Positions 1-14,209 are shown, numbered from the stretch's first letter. The stretch is DNA of 49,167 bases from Saccharopolyspora sp. NFXS83 (GCF_026241095.1 NZ_JAPFGB010000004.1:1-49167); one strand, 5' to 3'. Notes: generated by a model not told the origin, from the letters alone. Made by a program: numbers and translations.

Positions 1-11
1 TGCGATGTTTC

Positions 12-213
12 AAACTCTAGCAGGCCCGATTTTCGGCCGTTTCAGGGGGGTCAACCTCGCGGTCACCCGCACCCCGGAACAGCCAGCACCCCGGCTCTTT
101 TAGAGTTTGTCAATCCAAACCCTAACAGAACCGAATTTCGACCGCTCCAGGGGGGCCAACCTCACGGTCACCCACACCCCAACCAGTCAAAAACCGACCT
201 ACATTTAGAGTTT
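12..213. repeat. 105-bp-period direct repeat, two copies plus a decayed third
   Basis: A 50-bp core at 26-75 recurs at 131-180 with about 43 of 50 identities, exactly 105 bp apart. Both copies keep the same conserved centre with six G followed by (T/C)CAACCTC. The flanks keep the period: TTTAGAGTTT occurs at 99-108 and 204-213, and CAAACTCTAGCAG at 11-23 matches CAAACCCTAACAG at 116-128. The AAACTCTA at 12-19 is also the reverse complement of TAGAGTTT at 101-108. A weakly related third start is visible near 231-240. No gene is convincing in 1-416. The array lies downstream of tyrS and of a leftward promoter, so it may be a leader or promoter array of a transcription unit beyond the left edge; that is inference. 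Confidence 0.75.
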
Positions 214-317
214 TGCATTCGAGTCACCCACTCTACCAGGACTAACTGGGAGCTTGGTTCGTGACCCCGCCGCGCCCGGTCCGTTTGTTTTCGGCCCGTT
301 CCGCGCTGACTTGGAAT

Positions 318-346
318 AAGTTACGCGCCGACCGACTCAAAGTCAA
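318..346 (-). promoter_or_regulatory. Leftward sigma70-type promoter after tyrS
   Basis: On the minus strand TTGACT (341-346) is followed by 17 nt and TAACTT (318-323); an overlapping alternative is TTGAGT (335-340), 16 nt, TATTCC (313-318). It sits about 70 bp past the tyrS stop and points out of the window. The good -35 box and the repeat array just downstream resemble upstream regions of actinobacterial rRNA operons, but no rRNA sequence is inside the window. Confidence 0.45.
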
Positions 347-416
347 GTCAGCCTCCAGTAGGACCGGAAGGAGGTAAACCAGCAGGTCACCCGCCGTTTC
401 CGGCCCTACGAACAGG

Positions 417-1706
417 CTAGTACAGCACCTTGATCCCTGCAGTGTGACGCTTGCCACGTCGAATGACCGCCCAGCGGCCGTGCAACAGGTCCTCCTTCGA
501 CACGGACCACGTCTCATCTGCGATTTTGGTGTTGTTGACGTAGGCGCCACCCTCGTTGACGGTGCGCCTAGCGGCCCCGCGGCCCTGCGCGAGACCTGCT
601 TCGACGAGCAGGTCGACGATGGTCGGCTCGTCGGACAGGCGCACTTCGCCGGTGGGGACCTCGGCCATCACGGCGTCCAGCGTCGTCTGGTCCAGCTCGG
701 CGAAGTCGCCGCGGCCGAACAGGGCCTGGCTGGCGGCGATGACCTGATCGGTCTGCTCCTGCCCGTGGACCAGGGTCGTGAGCTCCTCGGCGAGCTTGCG
801 CTGGCCGGCGCGCTGCTGCGGGCGCTCGGCGGTGGTGCGTTCCAGCTCCTCGATCTCCTCGTGGCCGAGGAACGTGAACAGGCGCAGGTACTTGCCCACG
901 TCGGCGTCAGAGGAGTTCACGAAGTACTGGTACCAGGCGTAGGGCGAGGTCAGCTCGGGATCGAGCCACACGTTGCCGCCGCCGGTGGACTTGCCGAACT
1001 TGCGACCCTCCGCGTCGGTGACAAGGGGGAGGGTGAGGGCGTGGCCGGTGGCGTTCTCCTGGCGGCGCAGCAGGTCCACGCCGGCGACGATGTTGCCCCA
1101 CTGATCGGAGCCGCCGAGCTGCAACCGGGTGCCGTGCCTGCGGTAGAGCTGCACGAAGTCGTTGGCCTGCAACAGCATGTAGCTGAACTCGGTGTACGAC
1201 AGGCCGTCGCCCTCCAGGCGGCGCTTGACCGTCTCCCTGGACAGCATCGTGTTGATGGAGAAGTGCTTGCCGACTTCGCGGAGGAACTCGGTGACCGGGA
1301 GCTGCGCGGTCCAGTCCGCGTTGTCGGCCACCAGCGCGCCCGTCGAGGATTCCGGAGCGCCGTCGGGGACGAAGTCCACGAACTTCGCGAGCTGGTGCCC
1401 GATGCGCCCTGTCCACTCCCGCACGGTGTCGACGTCGTGCAGGTTCCGCTCTCCGGTGTCGCGCGGGTCGCCGATCAGACCGGTCGCGCCGCCGGAGAGC
1501 ACCACCGGGCGGTGGCCGGCGAGCTGGAAGCGCCGCAGCGTCAGCAGCGGGATCAGGTGCCCGGCGTGCAGGCTCGGCGCGGTCGGGTCGAAGCCCGCGT
1601 AGAGAGTGAGCGGGCCGGAATCCAGGTCTGAACGCAGCGCGTCTAGGTCGGTGGATTGCGCGATCAGGCCGCGCCAGGACAGCTCGTCAAGGATGTGCTC
1701 GCTCAC
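417..1706 (-). CDS. tyrS: Tyrosyl-tRNA synthetase
   Basis: Charges tRNA-Tyr with tyrosine in the cytoplasm; class Ic aminoacyl-tRNA synthetase. The 429-residue product has the HIGH-equivalent HAGH at residues 47-50, the KMSKS-equivalent KFGKS at 236-240, the tyrosine-pocket [12 protein letters not shown] stretch near residue 36 and a C-terminal S4-like RNA-binding domain from about residue 365. The open frame continues upstream, but I chose GTG at 1706 because the family begins with SEHILDEL-type sequence there and a longer start would add 38 unrelated residues overlapping mpg. An ATG at 1724 would add six residues and is a possible alternative; neither has a strong ribosome-binding site. It follows mpg by 32 bp and probably shares its transcript. 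Family assignment is secure. Confidence 0.97.
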   Translation of the reverse strand: MSEHILDELSWRGLIAQSTDLDALRSDLDSGPLTLYAGFDPTAPSLHAGHLIPLLTLRRFQLAGHRPVVLSGGATGLIGDPRDTGERNLHDVDTVREWTGRIGHQLAKFVDFVPDGAPESSTGALVADNADWTAQLPVTEFLREVGKHFSINTMLSRETVKRRLEGDGLSYTEFSYMLLQANDFVQLYRRHGTRLQLGGSDQWGNIVAGVDLLRRQENATGHALTLPLVTDAEGRKFGKSTGGGNVWLDPELTSPYAWYQYFVNSSDADVGKYLRLFTFLGHEEIEELERTTAERPQQRAGQRKLAEELTTLVHGQEQTDQVIAASQALFGRGDFAELDQTTLDAVMAEVPTGEVRLSDEPTIVDLLVEAGLAQGRGAARRTVNEGGAYVNNTKIADETWSVSKEDLLHGRWAVIRRGKRHTAGIKVLY

Positions 1707-1738
1707 GCGAACAGTCTGGCGCATCCCTGCAACCGGTT

Positions 1739-2362
1739 TTATGCCTGGTCCCGGCTCCGGCGGCGACCGCCTCTCCGGTACGGACTGACCGAGGGGGAAC
1801 CGTCGATCCAGGATCGCCACGGCAGATCGACGGCCGTGGCGACGCCGACCCGCGGGCCGGTCCGGACGTCGTCCTCGTCGACATCGGTGCCGGCGAACAA
1901 GCGGACCGGCGAGTCGGCGGCGGTGAGGTCGATGCCGTTGTCCTCACCGGTGATGCCCAGCACGCCTGCTAAGCGCGCCGGACCGCTGGCCAGCTGCGCG
2001 TCCTTGCGCACGGCGGGACGGCGCCGCCTGGCCAGCTCGGTCCCTTCGAGGACTTCGCCCCCGCGCAGCAGCACCGCGCCCGGGGTGCCGTCTTCGGTGC
2101 ACACCACGTTGATGCAGAAGTGCATGCCGTAGACGAAGTAGACGTAGAGGTGGCCCGCCGGACCGAACATCACGGCGTTGCGCTGGGTCATGCCGCGGTA
2201 GCAGTGCGAGGCGGGGTCGTCGCCGCCTCGGTAGGCCTCGACCTCGACGAGCTTGACCCGCACGTCGCCCTCCGGGTGGCTCGACCGCAGCTCGCAGCCG
2301 AGCAGGCGGCGGGCCACCCAGAGGGGGTCGTGTGCGAGGTCCTCGCGCTTGAGCTGGCTCAC
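1739..2362 (-). CDS. mpg: DNA-3-methyladenine glycosylase, AAG/MPG family
   Basis: Removes alkylated purines such as 3-methyladenine from DNA in base-excision repair. The 207-residue protein carries the family's VEVEAY stretch (the Glu is the expected catalytic base), then DPASHCYRG and the [12 protein letters not shown] segment that lines the DNA-intercalating pocket, and AVLLRGGE in the second half, in the usual order for AAG-type enzymes. Start is GTG at 2362; no good Shine-Dalgarno is visible, but it gives the usual N terminus. The C-terminal 20 residues are Arg/Ser-rich and not obviously part of the fold. It lies between argH (34 bp upstream) and tyrS, an argH-mpg-tyrS order also known in mycobacteria. 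Confidence 0.93.
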   Translation of the reverse strand: MSQLKREDLAHDPLWVARRLLGCELRSSHPEGDVRVKLVEVEAYRGGDDPASHCYRGMTQRNAVMFGPAGHLYVYFVYGMHFCINVVCTEDGTPGAVLLRGGEVLEGTELARRRRPAVRKDAQLASGPARLAGVLGITGEDNGIDLTAADSPVRLFAGTDVDEDDVRTGPRVGVATAVDLPWRSWIDGSPSVSPYRRGGRRRSRDQA

Positions 2363-2396
2363 GGGCGGAACAGTACCGACCGACCGCGAGACGTCC

Positions 2397-5364
<2,968 letters not shown>

Positions 5365-6537
5365 TCAGCCGAGCAGGGCGGGCAGGTCGGTCAGCAACCG
5401 GCGGGCCTGGTCGGTGGTGAGCACCAGCGCCGGGCTGAGCCGGAGCACGTCCGGTTGCACGGCGTTGATGAGGTATCCGGCGTCCTGGGCCGCCGCGGCG
5501 GTGGCGGCGGCGACAGGTTCGGTGAGGCGGATCGCCAGCAGCAGTCCTTGGCCGCGCACTTCGGCGATCAGCGGGTGCCCGAGGTCGCGGAGGCCGTCGG
5601 CGATCAGTTCGCCGACCGCCTCGACGTGGTCGAGCAATCCGTCGGCCGCGATGGTGTCGAGGACGGCGAGCGAGGCTGCGCACGCGACGGGGTTACCGCC
5701 GAAGGTGGTGCCGTGCTGGCCGGGTTGCAGCAGTTCGCCCGCATCGCCGATGCCGATGCAGGCACCGAGGGAGAGACCGCCGCCGAGTCCCTTGGCGAGG
5801 GTGATGACGTCGGGTTCGATGCCGTCGCGCTGGAAGGCGAACCAGTGCCCGGTGCGGCCGATGCCGGTCTGCACCTCATCGATGACCAGCAGCGCGCCGT
5901 GCCTGCTGGTGATCTCGCGGGCGGCCCTCAGGTAGCCCTCGGGCGGGACGATGACGCCGTTCTCGCCTTGCACGGGTTCGAGCACGAGCGCCGCCGTGGA
6001 GTCGTCCACGACGGACTCGAGCGCGGCCACGTCGCCGTAGGCGACGTGCTCGACTCCGGCGGGCATCGGGGCGAACGGTTCCTGCTTCGCGGGCTGGCCG
6101 GTGAGCGCCAGCGCACCCATGGTCCGGCCGTGGAAGCCGCCTTCGGTGGCGACGATCTTGAGCCGCCCGGTCCGCCGGGCGATCTTGAACGCGGCCTCGT
6201 TGGCCTCGGCACCGGAGTTGCAGAACAGCACGCGTCCGCGCCCGGTGAACCCGGAGAGGTCGAGCAGCCGCTCGGCCAGCTTCAGGCCCGGGTCGTGGGC
6301 GTAGAAGTTGGAGACGTGCCCGAGGGTGCCGATCTGCTCGGTCACCGCCTCGACCACGGCCGGATGGGCGTGGCCGAGGGCGTTGACGGCGATGCCGCCG
6401 ACGAAGTCGAGGTAGGTCTTGCCGTCGGCGTCGGTGACCTCGCAGCCGGAGCCGCTGGTCAAGGTGAGCTTCGGGGTGCCGTAGTTGCCCATCATGGACG
6501 CCTGCCAGCGCTGCGCCCCGGTGGTGTTGGTGGTCAT
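5365..6537 (-). CDS. argD: Acetylornithine aminotransferase
   Basis: PLP enzyme that converts N-acetylglutamate semialdehyde to N-acetylornithine. The 390-residue product is the normal length for class III aminotransferases: [12 protein letters not shown] at 105-116, the aspartate of VIDEVQ at 220 that contacts PLP, and the Schiff-base Lys249 in [12 protein letters not shown] at 6537 is the supported start: it overlaps the argB stop as ATGA, and the longer open frame upstream only reads through argB. It lies between argB and argF in the arginine operon. Confidence 0.97.
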   Translation of the reverse strand: MTTNTTGAQRWQASMMGNYGTPKLTLTSGSGCEVTDADGKTYLDFVGGIAVNALGHAHPAVVEAVTEQIGTLGHVSNFYAHDPGLKLAERLLDLSGFTGRGRVLFCNSGAEANEAAFKIARRTGRLKIVATEGGFHGRTMGALALTGQPAKQEPFAPMPAGVEHVAYGDVAALESVVDDSTAALVLEPVQGENGVIVPPEGYLRAAREITSRHGALLVIDEVQTGIGRTGHWFAFQRDGIEPDVITLAKGLGGGLSLGACIGIGDAGELLQPGQHGTTFGGNPVACAASLAVLDTIAADGLLDHVEAVGELIADGLRDLGHPLIAEVRGQGLLLAIRLTEPVAAATAAAAQDAGYLINAVQPDVLRLSPALVLTTDQARRLLTDLPALLG

Positions 6538-7445
6538 GCGTTCTCGTCTTCCTTCCCCGGCAGCACCATCGTTCCGACGCCGGCGCTGGTGAACACTTCG
6601 AGCAGCACCGAGTGCGCGAGCCTGCCGTCGATGACGTGCGCTCGCGGCACGCCGCCGCGCACGGCGCGCAGGCACGCCTCCATCTTCGGCACCATCCCGG
6701 AGGCCAGTCCGGGCAGCAGCTCTTCGAGCTGGTCGGCGTCGAGCCGGGACACCAGCGAGGAGCGGTCGGGCCAGTCGGTGTAGAGGCCTTCGACGTCGGT
6801 GAGCACGACGAGCTTCTCCGCGCCGAGCGCCACGGCGAGCGCTCCGGCGGCGGTGTCGGCGTTGACGTTGTGCACCACGCCGTCGGCGTCGGGCGCGACG
6901 GTGGACACGACGGGGATGCGCCCGGCGCTGATCAGGTCGAGCACCGCATCCGGGTTGACGGCGACGACGTCGCCGACGAGGCCGACGTCCACGGGTTCGC
7001 CGTCGACGGTCGCGGTGCGGCGCGCGGCGGTGAACAGCTGCGCGTCCTCACCGGACATGCCCACGGCGTGCGGGCCGTGCTTGTTGATGAGGCCGACGAG
7101 TTCGCGCCCGACCTGGCCGACGAGCACCATCCGCACCACGTCGAGCGTTTCGGGCGTGGTGACGCGCAGACCGCCTCGGAATTCGCCGGTCATGCCGAGC
7201 CGGTCGAGCATCGAGGTGATCTGCGGTCCGCCGCCGTGCACGATGACGGGGTGCAGGCCCGCGAGCCGCAGGAACACCATGTCCTGCGCGAACGCGGCTT
7301 TGAGCTCGTCGTCGACCATGGCGTTGCCGCCGTACTTGATGACGACGGTGGCGCCGTGGAAGCGCTCCAGCCAGGGCAGTGCTTCGACGAGCACGCTGGC
7401 CTTCTCGGCGGCGGTGGCGAGCCGGTCGGCCGGGGTCCGTGTCAT
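6534..7445 (-). CDS. argB: Acetylglutamate kinase
   Basis: Phosphorylates N-acetylglutamate, the usual arginine-sensitive step of the pathway. The 303-residue protein has the amino-acid-kinase fold signatures [10 protein letters not shown] (34-43) with the ATP-binding Lys, HGGGPQI (70-76), NVNADTAAG (193-201) and VLTDVEG (214-220). It carries an N-terminal extension of roughly 30 residues before [10 protein letters not shown]; such N-terminal helices are typical of arginine-inhibitable hexameric enzymes, so feedback inhibition is likely (inference). ATG at 7445 overlaps the argJ stop as ATGA and its own end overlaps argD the same way. Confidence 0.97.
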   Translation of the reverse strand: MTRTPADRLATAAEKASVLVEALPWLERFHGATVVIKYGGNAMVDDELKAAFAQDMVFLRLAGLHPVIVHGGGPQITSMLDRLGMTGEFRGGLRVTTPETLDVVRMVLVGQVGRELVGLINKHGPHAVGMSGEDAQLFTAARRTATVDGEPVDVGLVGDVVAVNPDAVLDLISAGRIPVVSTVAPDADGVVHNVNADTAAGALAVALGAEKLVVLTDVEGLYTDWPDRSSLVSRLDADQLEELLPGLASGMVPKMEACLRAVRGGVPRAHVIDGRLAHSVLLEVFTSAGVGTMVLPGKEDENA

Positions 7446-8599
7446 GAGGAGTACGCGCTGTTCTCTTCGACGTAGTCGTGCGACAGGTCGGTGGACAGGA
7501 TGGTGGCCTCCTGGTCGCCGAGGTGCAGGTCCACGACGATCCGGATGTCGCGGCCGGTGAGGTCGGCTTCGCCGCGGTCGCGGTTGGGCAGTCCGCCCGC
7601 GAACAGCGAGACGTCGTTGGTGATGATCTCGACGCGGTTCACGTCGATCTCTGCCTTGGCCCGGCCGAGCGCCATCGCGATCCGGCCCCAGTTGGGGTCG
7701 GAGCCGAACAGCGCGGTCTTGACCAGGTTGTCCTCGGCGATGATCCGCCCGATGTGGACCGCGTCGTCCTCGGTGCGCGCGCCGCGCACGGTGATGTCGA
7801 CGGCCTTGGTGGCGCCTTCGGCGTCTCCTTGGAGCTGGCGGACGAGGTCGGTGCTCACGGCGGTGAGGACGTCGGTCAGTTCTTCCGCGGTCGGTTCGAC
7901 GCCGGAGGCTCCCGAAGCCAGCACCAGGACGGTGTCGTTGGTGGAGGTGCCGCCGTCGACGTCGAGCCGGTCGAAGGTGATGCGGGTGGCGGCGCGCAGC
8001 GCGGCGTCGAGCGTCTCGGGCGCGACGACGGCGTCGGTGGTGAGGACGCTGAGCATGGTCGCCATGTTCGGGGCCAGCATGCCCGCGCCCTTGGCGAATC
8101 CGCCGATGCTCCAACCGCTGCCGGTGGCGAGGGCCTGCTTGGCCTTGCTGTCGGTGGTCAGCACCGCCGTCGCCGCGTCGGTTCCGGCGGCTTCGGTGCC
8201 GGCCAGCGCCGCCGCCGCTCTGTCCACTCCGGACACGACCGCGGGCATCGGGAGCCGTTCGCCGATCAGCCCCGTGGAGCACACAGCGACGTCGATCGCG
8301 CCGACGCCGAGGACTTCGGCGACCTTCTCGGCGGTGGCGTGGGTGTCCTGGAAGCCTTCCGGCCCGGTGCAGGCGTTCGCGCCGCCGGAGTTGAGCACCA
8401 CGGCGCGCAGGCTGCGTTCCTGCAGGACCTGCTGGGACCACAGCACCGGGGCCGCTTTGACCTTGTTGGTGGTGAAGACTCCGGCCGCGGTGTGCCGCGG
8501 GCCGTCGTTGACGATCAGGGCGAGGTCCTGGGCACCGCTCGCCTTGATCCCGGCGGGCACACCGGCCGCCCGGAATCCGGCGGGGGCTGTGACGCTCAT
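7442..8599 (-). CDS. argJ: Bifunctional ornithine acetyltransferase / N-acetylglutamate synthase
   Basis: Recycles the acetyl group from N-acetylornithine to glutamate and may also make N-acetylglutamate from acetyl-CoA. The 385-residue precursor is expected to cleave itself between Ala180 and Thr181 within [10 protein letters not shown], giving two subunits with Thr181 as nucleophile. [11 protein letters not shown] (69-79) and STGLIGE (108-114) are the oxyanion and substrate motifs. ATG at 8599 has GGAGGA 6 nt upstream. Whether it is mono- or bifunctional cannot be read from sequence alone. It is 40 bp from argC and overlaps argB by 4 bp. Confidence 0.97.
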   Translation of the reverse strand: MSVTAPAGFRAAGVPAGIKASGAQDLALIVNDGPRHTAAGVFTTNKVKAAPVLWSQQVLQERSLRAVVLNSGGANACTGPEGFQDTHATAEKVAEVLGVGAIDVAVCSTGLIGERLPMPAVVSGVDRAAAALAGTEAAGTDAATAVLTTDSKAKQALATGSGWSIGGFAKGAGMLAPNMATMLSVLTTDAVVAPETLDAALRAATRITFDRLDVDGGTSTNDTVLVLASGASGVEPTAEELTDVLTAVSTDLVRQLQGDAEGATKAVDITVRGARTEDDAVHIGRIIAEDNLVKTALFGSDPNWGRIAMALGRAKAEIDVNRVEIITNDVSLFAGGLPNRDRGEADLTGRDIRIVVDLHLGDQEATILSTDLSHDYVEENSAYSS

Positions 8600-8639
8600 G
8601 CGAGTTCCTCCGTGGTGTGGCCTGCGTTGATCGATGTGA

Positions 8640-10648
<2,009 letters not shown>

Positions 10649-10737
10649 GCTGTCGTCCTCCATGCTCACGGCTGTGGGTGAGCGTGTGCTTGTTGTTTCC
10701 CTTGGCTGACTGCCGCGGTTGAGGGCACGCGACTGGT

Positions 10738-11835
10738 TCAGGTGGCGGGTGCGGTGGTGAGCATCCAGTGGCTGAAGGCGGCGTAGCGTTCAGCGGACTC
10801 GGCGGCGCCGTTGGCGTTTTCGACCGCGTCGGAGTGCTCGTACACCTTCTCGAACCGGGCACGACGGGCGCTTTCGTAGCGGGCGAGGGCCTTGGCGGTG
10901 TCGGACTCGTCGGCGAGTTCAGCGCGCAGCACTCCGGCGTCCTCGATGCCGAGAGTGCCGCCCGCCGCGATGTGCGGGGACAGGCCGTGTGCGGCGTCGC
11001 CGATCAGAGCGACCCGGGCCGTGGTCCAGTGCGACAGCTCGGGGGCGCGCATGATCTGGTTCTCGAGGATCGACTCCTCCGGAGTGGCGGCGATCATCTC
11101 CAGCAGCTCGTCGTGCCAGTCGGGCCCGGCCACGTTGCGGGCCCGCCGCAGTGCCCGTTCTCGTTTGCCGCCAACGAGTTCGCCCGCGTCGAACTGGCCG
11201 ACCCACCACATGGTCTGGTCGTGGGCGACCCGGGTGTACCCACCTCGGGTCCGCTCGGGGCCGATCGTGACCATCGTGCCCTCCGGTCGCTCGTCGCCGG
11301 CGGGCAGCACCGCCCGCCAGGCGTAGTTGCCGATGTGCTCGACCGCCGCGCTGCCTGGCACCAAGGCGGCGCGCACGTCGGAGTACACCCCGTCCGCGCC
11401 GATCAGCAGGTCCGCCCGCAACGGCTCGGCGTCAGCGAGGTGCACCGCCACATGGGTGTCGTGTTCGGTGAAGCCGGTGACGTGTGCCCCCAGGCAGATC
11501 CGATCCCGGCCGACGGTGTCGGCGAGCAGGTTGTTCAGTTCCGGCCGCGGCACCATCAGGAACTGGTAGACGGCCGCGTCGTAGCCGGCCGCGCGGATCG
11601 GGCGTCCTGTCGGGTCGTAGAACCAGGCGTCGACGGGCGCGCCCGGGCCGCGCACGGCGTCCCCGATGCCGAGGGTGTCGAACTCCCGCAGCGCGTTGGG
11701 CCACAGACCGATGCCTGCCCCGGCGGCTCGCACCTCCGGCGCGTGTTCCAGCACGGTGACTTCGTGCCCGATCAGCCGCAACGAGGCCGCGGTTGTCAGT
11801 CCGACCAAACCCGCTCCGACGATCACCGTGTGCAT
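10738..11835 (-). CDS. FAD-dependent aromatic-type monooxygenase
   Basis: A 365-residue group A flavoprotein monooxygenase of the PHBH/UbiH kind. The FAD-binding GAGLVG is at residues 7-12, LIGADGVYSDVR carries the DG motif that contacts both FAD and NAD(P)H, and ALIGDAAHGLSP carries the GD motif that binds the ribityl chain. Such enzymes hydroxylate aromatic or polyketide substrates using NAD(P)H and oxygen; the substrate is not evident. ATG at 11835 has GAAGGGA upstream. It is divergent from a TetR-family gene across a palindromic operator overlapping its promoter, an arrangement often seen for resistance or catabolic monooxygenases. Confidence 0.9.
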   Translation of the reverse strand: MHTVIVGAGLVGLTTAASLRLIGHEVTVLEHAPEVRAAGAGIGLWPNALREFDTLGIGDAVRGPGAPVDAWFYDPTGRPIRAAGYDAAVYQFLMVPRPELNNLLADTVGRDRICLGAHVTGFTEHDTHVAVHLADAEPLRADLLIGADGVYSDVRAALVPGSAAVEHIGNYAWRAVLPAGDERPEGTMVTIGPERTRGGYTRVAHDQTMWWVGQFDAGELVGGKRERALRRARNVAGPDWHDELLEMIAATPEESILENQIMRAPELSHWTTARVALIGDAAHGLSPHIAAGGTLGIEDAGVLRAELADESDTAKALARYESARRARFEKVYEHSDAVENANGAAESAERYAAFSHWMLTTAPAT

Positions 11836-11865
11836 CGTTCGTTCCCTTCGTCCTTCATCCAGTCG

Positions 11866-11895
11866 AATATAACCCTAACGGTTAGGATTAAACAA
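11866..11895 (-). promoter_or_regulatory. Monooxygenase promoter with TetR-type operator
   Basis: On the minus strand TTGTTT (11890-11895), 18 nt, TATATT (11866-11871). The spacer holds the inverted repeat CCTAAC-G-GTTAGG (11874-11886), extendable with one mismatch to 11870-11890. This is a typical size and position for a TetR-family operator and lies midway between the divergent monooxygenase and TetR genes. Confidence 0.75.
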
Positions 11896-11928
11896 CAGTT
11901 AGTGTTTTGTGCCTGATAGCATCAGCGG

Positions 11929-12513
11929 ATGACCGCCCCGCCCGGACGCCGCGAGCGCAAGAAGGCCGCGACCCGCCAGAAGATCGCCGACGCCGCTCTG
12001 CGGCTCTTCCTGGAACGCGGATACGGCGCGGTGGGCATCCGGGACGTGGCCGCCGAGGCCGACGTGGCCGTCACCACGCTCTTCTCCCACTTCGCCTCGA
12101 AAGAGGCCTTGGTGTTCGAGCAGGACGAAGACTTCGAGCAACGGCTCACGCAGGCGGTCACCGGCCGGGCGGCGCACGAGCCGCTCATCCCCGCGCTGCG
12201 CCGCGAAATCCTGGCCCTGGTGCGGCATTGCACGGCGGAGGGCGCCGCCCCGATCTGGCGCATGGTCGACGAATCAGCTGCCCTGCGGGAGTACGAGGAG
12301 TCGATGAGGCTGCGCCACGCGGAGTCGCTGGCAACGGCCATCGCCGCCGACCTCGACCTGCCACCGGCCACGACGGCCTGCCGGACGATCGCGAAGTTCG
12401 CGATCGACGCCCATTCGCTGGCCCGTGAGGCGGCCGATCCGGAGGCCGCGGTGGACGAGATCTTCCGGATGATCGAGGCGGCCTGGGCCGTCACCCGGCC
12501 CTCTCGGCAATGA
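11929..12513 (+). CDS. TetR/AcrR-family transcriptional regulator
   Basis: A 194-residue one-component regulator. Residues about 14-60 form the HTH domain (KIADAALRLFLERGYGAVGIRDVAAEA... with the recognition helix VAVTTLFSHFASKEAL); the rest is a helical ligand-binding domain with no recognisable ligand signature. It most likely binds the palindrome at 11870-11890 and represses the divergent monooxygenase and perhaps its own gene until a small molecule binds. ATG at 11929 lacks a clear Shine-Dalgarno. Confidence 0.93.
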   Translation: MTAPPGRRERKKAATRQKIADAALRLFLERGYGAVGIRDVAAEADVAVTTLFSHFASKEALVFEQDEDFEQRLTQAVTGRAAHEPLIPALRREILALVRHCTAEGAAPIWRMVDESAALREYEESMRLRHAESLATAIAADLDLPPATTACRTIAKFAIDAHSLAREAADPEAAVDEIFRMIEAAWAVTRPSRQ

Positions 12514-12610
12514 GCGGGAGACCGCTCCTCCGGAAAAGGCGTCTGCCGCGGGTCAGCGAGTTCCGCTGGACCAAATCGGCTGAGAGCTGGCAGAGCTGGA
12601 CCAAGTCCGG

Positions 12611-12952
12611 TCAGAGCCACACCAGCCGGACGTCGCGAATCAGCGCGAACATCTCCAAAGTCGACTCGGCGGAGTCCGCGTTGCCGAGCATGCCGTGCGG
12701 GCTAGCGAACACCGCACCCGGATCGTCGCTGCCGGGAACGCGCTGGGCGGTGAAGTCCAGGCCCCACACGCACACCTCGGCGTCCACGACCTCGCCGTCC
12801 TCGTGGATCAGTTCGTAGAGCGCGAACGGGCGCGGGCACACGCCTTCGGCCAGCTCCCGCAACAACTCCGCCTCGCCATCGCCGTGCATCACCGCTCCGT
12901 TCGCCCGGGGTTCTGTACCGGTGAAGCTATTAGGAATGATTCTGATCGTCAT
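12611..12952 (-). CDS. Small hypothetical protein
   Basis: A 113-residue acidic soluble protein without membrane segments or signal peptide that I do not recognise. It has a C-terminal region ending in ALIRDVRLVWL and a central segment CPRPFALYELIHEDGEVV that could be beta-rich. ATG at 12952 lies only 37 bp from the start of the divergent XRE regulator, so the two share a tiny promoter region; no Shine-Dalgarno is visible, suggesting a short-leader mRNA. It converges with the TetR gene; the 97 bp between them hold a 23-bp imperfect direct repeat (12565-12587 and 12595-12617). Coding potential is supported by third-position G+C bias and by tight fit between neighbours. Confidence 0.6.
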   Translation of the reverse strand: MTIRIIPNSFTGTEPRANGAVMHGDGEAELLRELAEGVCPRPFALYELIHEDGEVVDAEVCVWGLDFTAQRVPGSDDPGAVFASPHGMLGNADSAESTLEMFALIRDVRLVWL

Positions 12953-12989
12953 TTACACGACCAGGTGATCCACAAATGCCGCCCGAGCT

Positions 12990-13865
12990 GTGACGATGAT
13001 CCGCATGCCGACGACCGCTGACCCGCGCATGCTCCGCATCCAGCTCGGAATCGAACTGCGTCGCCTACGAGAGGAAGCCGACCGCAGCACGTTCGAAGCG
13101 GCCGATGTGCTGGGCTGCAAGCAACCGAAGATGAGCAAGATCGAAGGCGGCAGCCAGGGCATCAAACCCGAGGAAGTGGTGCAGCTGCTGGACTTCTACG
13201 GCGCGCCCGCGAAGCAGCGACGGTACCTCGCTGATGTCGCCGAGCAAGCCGCCAAGCGCAACCGGCCGAAGAAGTACCACCGCGACGCCGTACCCGACTG
13301 GTTCCAGCGGTTCCTGGCGCTGGAGAGCGCGGCTACGGAGATCCGGCTGTACGAGATGGAGACCATCACCGGCCTGCTCCAGACGGCGGATTACGCGCGC
13401 TCGACGATCCAGGCTTGGGAACCTGCCGCTGATCCGCGCCTGATCGAACAGCAAGTCCGGACTCGCATGCAGCGCCAAGTCGTGCTCAAGAGCAAGAGTC
13501 GGTTGCGCTCGCTCGACGTCGTTCTCAGTGAGGCAGCACTGCGCCGCGTGCAAGGCAGTAGCGAGATCATGCAAGCTCAGCTGTCTCACTTGCTCGAACT
13601 GTCGGAGCGCCCGAGCGTGGCGATCCGGGTGCTGCCGTTCACCGCACCGAACCGGATCACTGTGCTGTCATCGTTCATCCTGCTTCACCTTGGCGCGCAA
13701 CAACTCTCGTCGGTGTACCTAGAAGACGTACTCGGTGCGACCTACCTTTGGGAGCCGGACGAGTACACCCGTTACAGCATGACGCTCGACCGATTGCAGG
13801 CAGCTGCACTTCCGATCGAAGAATCTCGGGACCTGATCGCTAAGGTGAGATCTGCACACATCTGA
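12990..13865 (+). CDS. XRE-type regulator with DUF5753 domain
   Basis: A 291-residue DNA-binding protein of the large actinobacterial family that pairs with DUF397 proteins (WhiJ-like in Streptomyces). The N-terminal XRE helix-turn-helix spans about residues 20-75 (LGIELRRLREEADRS, then LGCKQPKMSKIEGG as recognition helix). The rest is the DUF5753 domain, including MQRQVVLK-type and ISVLPF-like segments (here AIRVLPF) and a C-terminal LDRLQAAAL helix. In-frame starts are GTG 12990, ATG 12996 and ATG 13005; none has a strong Shine-Dalgarno and I give the longest. The DUF397 gene starts 18 bp downstream, as is usual for this pair. Confidence 0.9.
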   Translation: MTMIRMPTTADPRMLRIQLGIELRRLREEADRSTFEAADVLGCKQPKMSKIEGGSQGIKPEEVVQLLDFYGAPAKQRRYLADVAEQAAKRNRPKKYHRDAVPDWFQRFLALESAATEIRLYEMETITGLLQTADYARSTIQAWEPAADPRLIEQQVRTRMQRQVVLKSKSRLRSLDVVLSEAALRRVQGSSEIMQAQLSHLLELSERPSVAIRVLPFTAPNRITVLSSFILLHLGAQQLSSVYLEDVLGATYLWEPDEYTRYSMTLDRLQAAALPIEESRDLIAKVRSAHI

Positions 13866-13883
13866 GCGGTCAGAAGAGGCGGC

Positions 13884-14159
13884 ATGTCTTACCCAGACTT
13901 CTCCACAGCACTTTGGCGCAAGTCCAGCCGCAGCGGCTCCAATGGTGGTGCATGCATCGAGGTGGCGTTCGCCCCGTCTGATGCCGTGTGGCAGAAGTCC
14001 AGCCAAAGCAGCTCTAGTGGCGGCCAGTGCATCGAGGTCGCCGTGCAGCCCTCCATCGTCGGGTTACGCGACTCGAAGGACTGCGACGGCCCGATGCTCG
14101 CCGTCGGGCGCGGCACCTTCGAGTCGTTCCTGCGGGCGGTCAAATCCGGGCGCATGTGA
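13884..14159 (+). CDS. Tandem DUF397 protein
   Basis: A 91-residue protein made of two DUF397 units. The first begins WRKSSRSGSNGGACIEVA at residue 11; the second begins WQKSSQSSSSGGQCIEVA at residue 36, followed by the typical ending with VGLRDSKD and a final FLRAVK. The first unit is truncated after its core, so this looks like an internal duplication; the DNA of the two cores is also similar. DUF397 proteins are the usual small partners of XRE/DUF5753 regulators and some such pairs affect development or antibiotic production in Streptomyces. ATG at 13884 follows an AGAGGCGG sequence. Confidence 0.92.
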   Translation: MSYPDFSTALWRKSSRSGSNGGACIEVAFAPSDAVWQKSSQSSSSGGQCIEVAVQPSIVGLRDSKDCDGPMLAVGRGTFESFLRAVKSGRM

Positions 14160-14209
14160 CCCTTCGCGAGGATCGTCCGAAACGAGGACTGCCGGTCACT
14201 TCGCGCTGC

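Noticed and set aside
1-416. 16S rRNA or tRNA gene at the left edge
   Set aside because: TAGAGTTTG on the minus strand recalls the 16S 5' end, but the following sequence does not continue as 16S rRNA, and no tRNA fold is visible.
242-550. A 102-residue minus-strand frame overlapping the end of tyrS
   Set aside because: It overlaps tyrS out of frame, is low in recognisable features and lies across the leftward promoter.
12565-12617. Direct repeat between the TetR and hypothetical genes as a mobile-element scar
   Set aside because: The 23-bp copies differ at about four positions and no other element feature is present; probably chance duplication.
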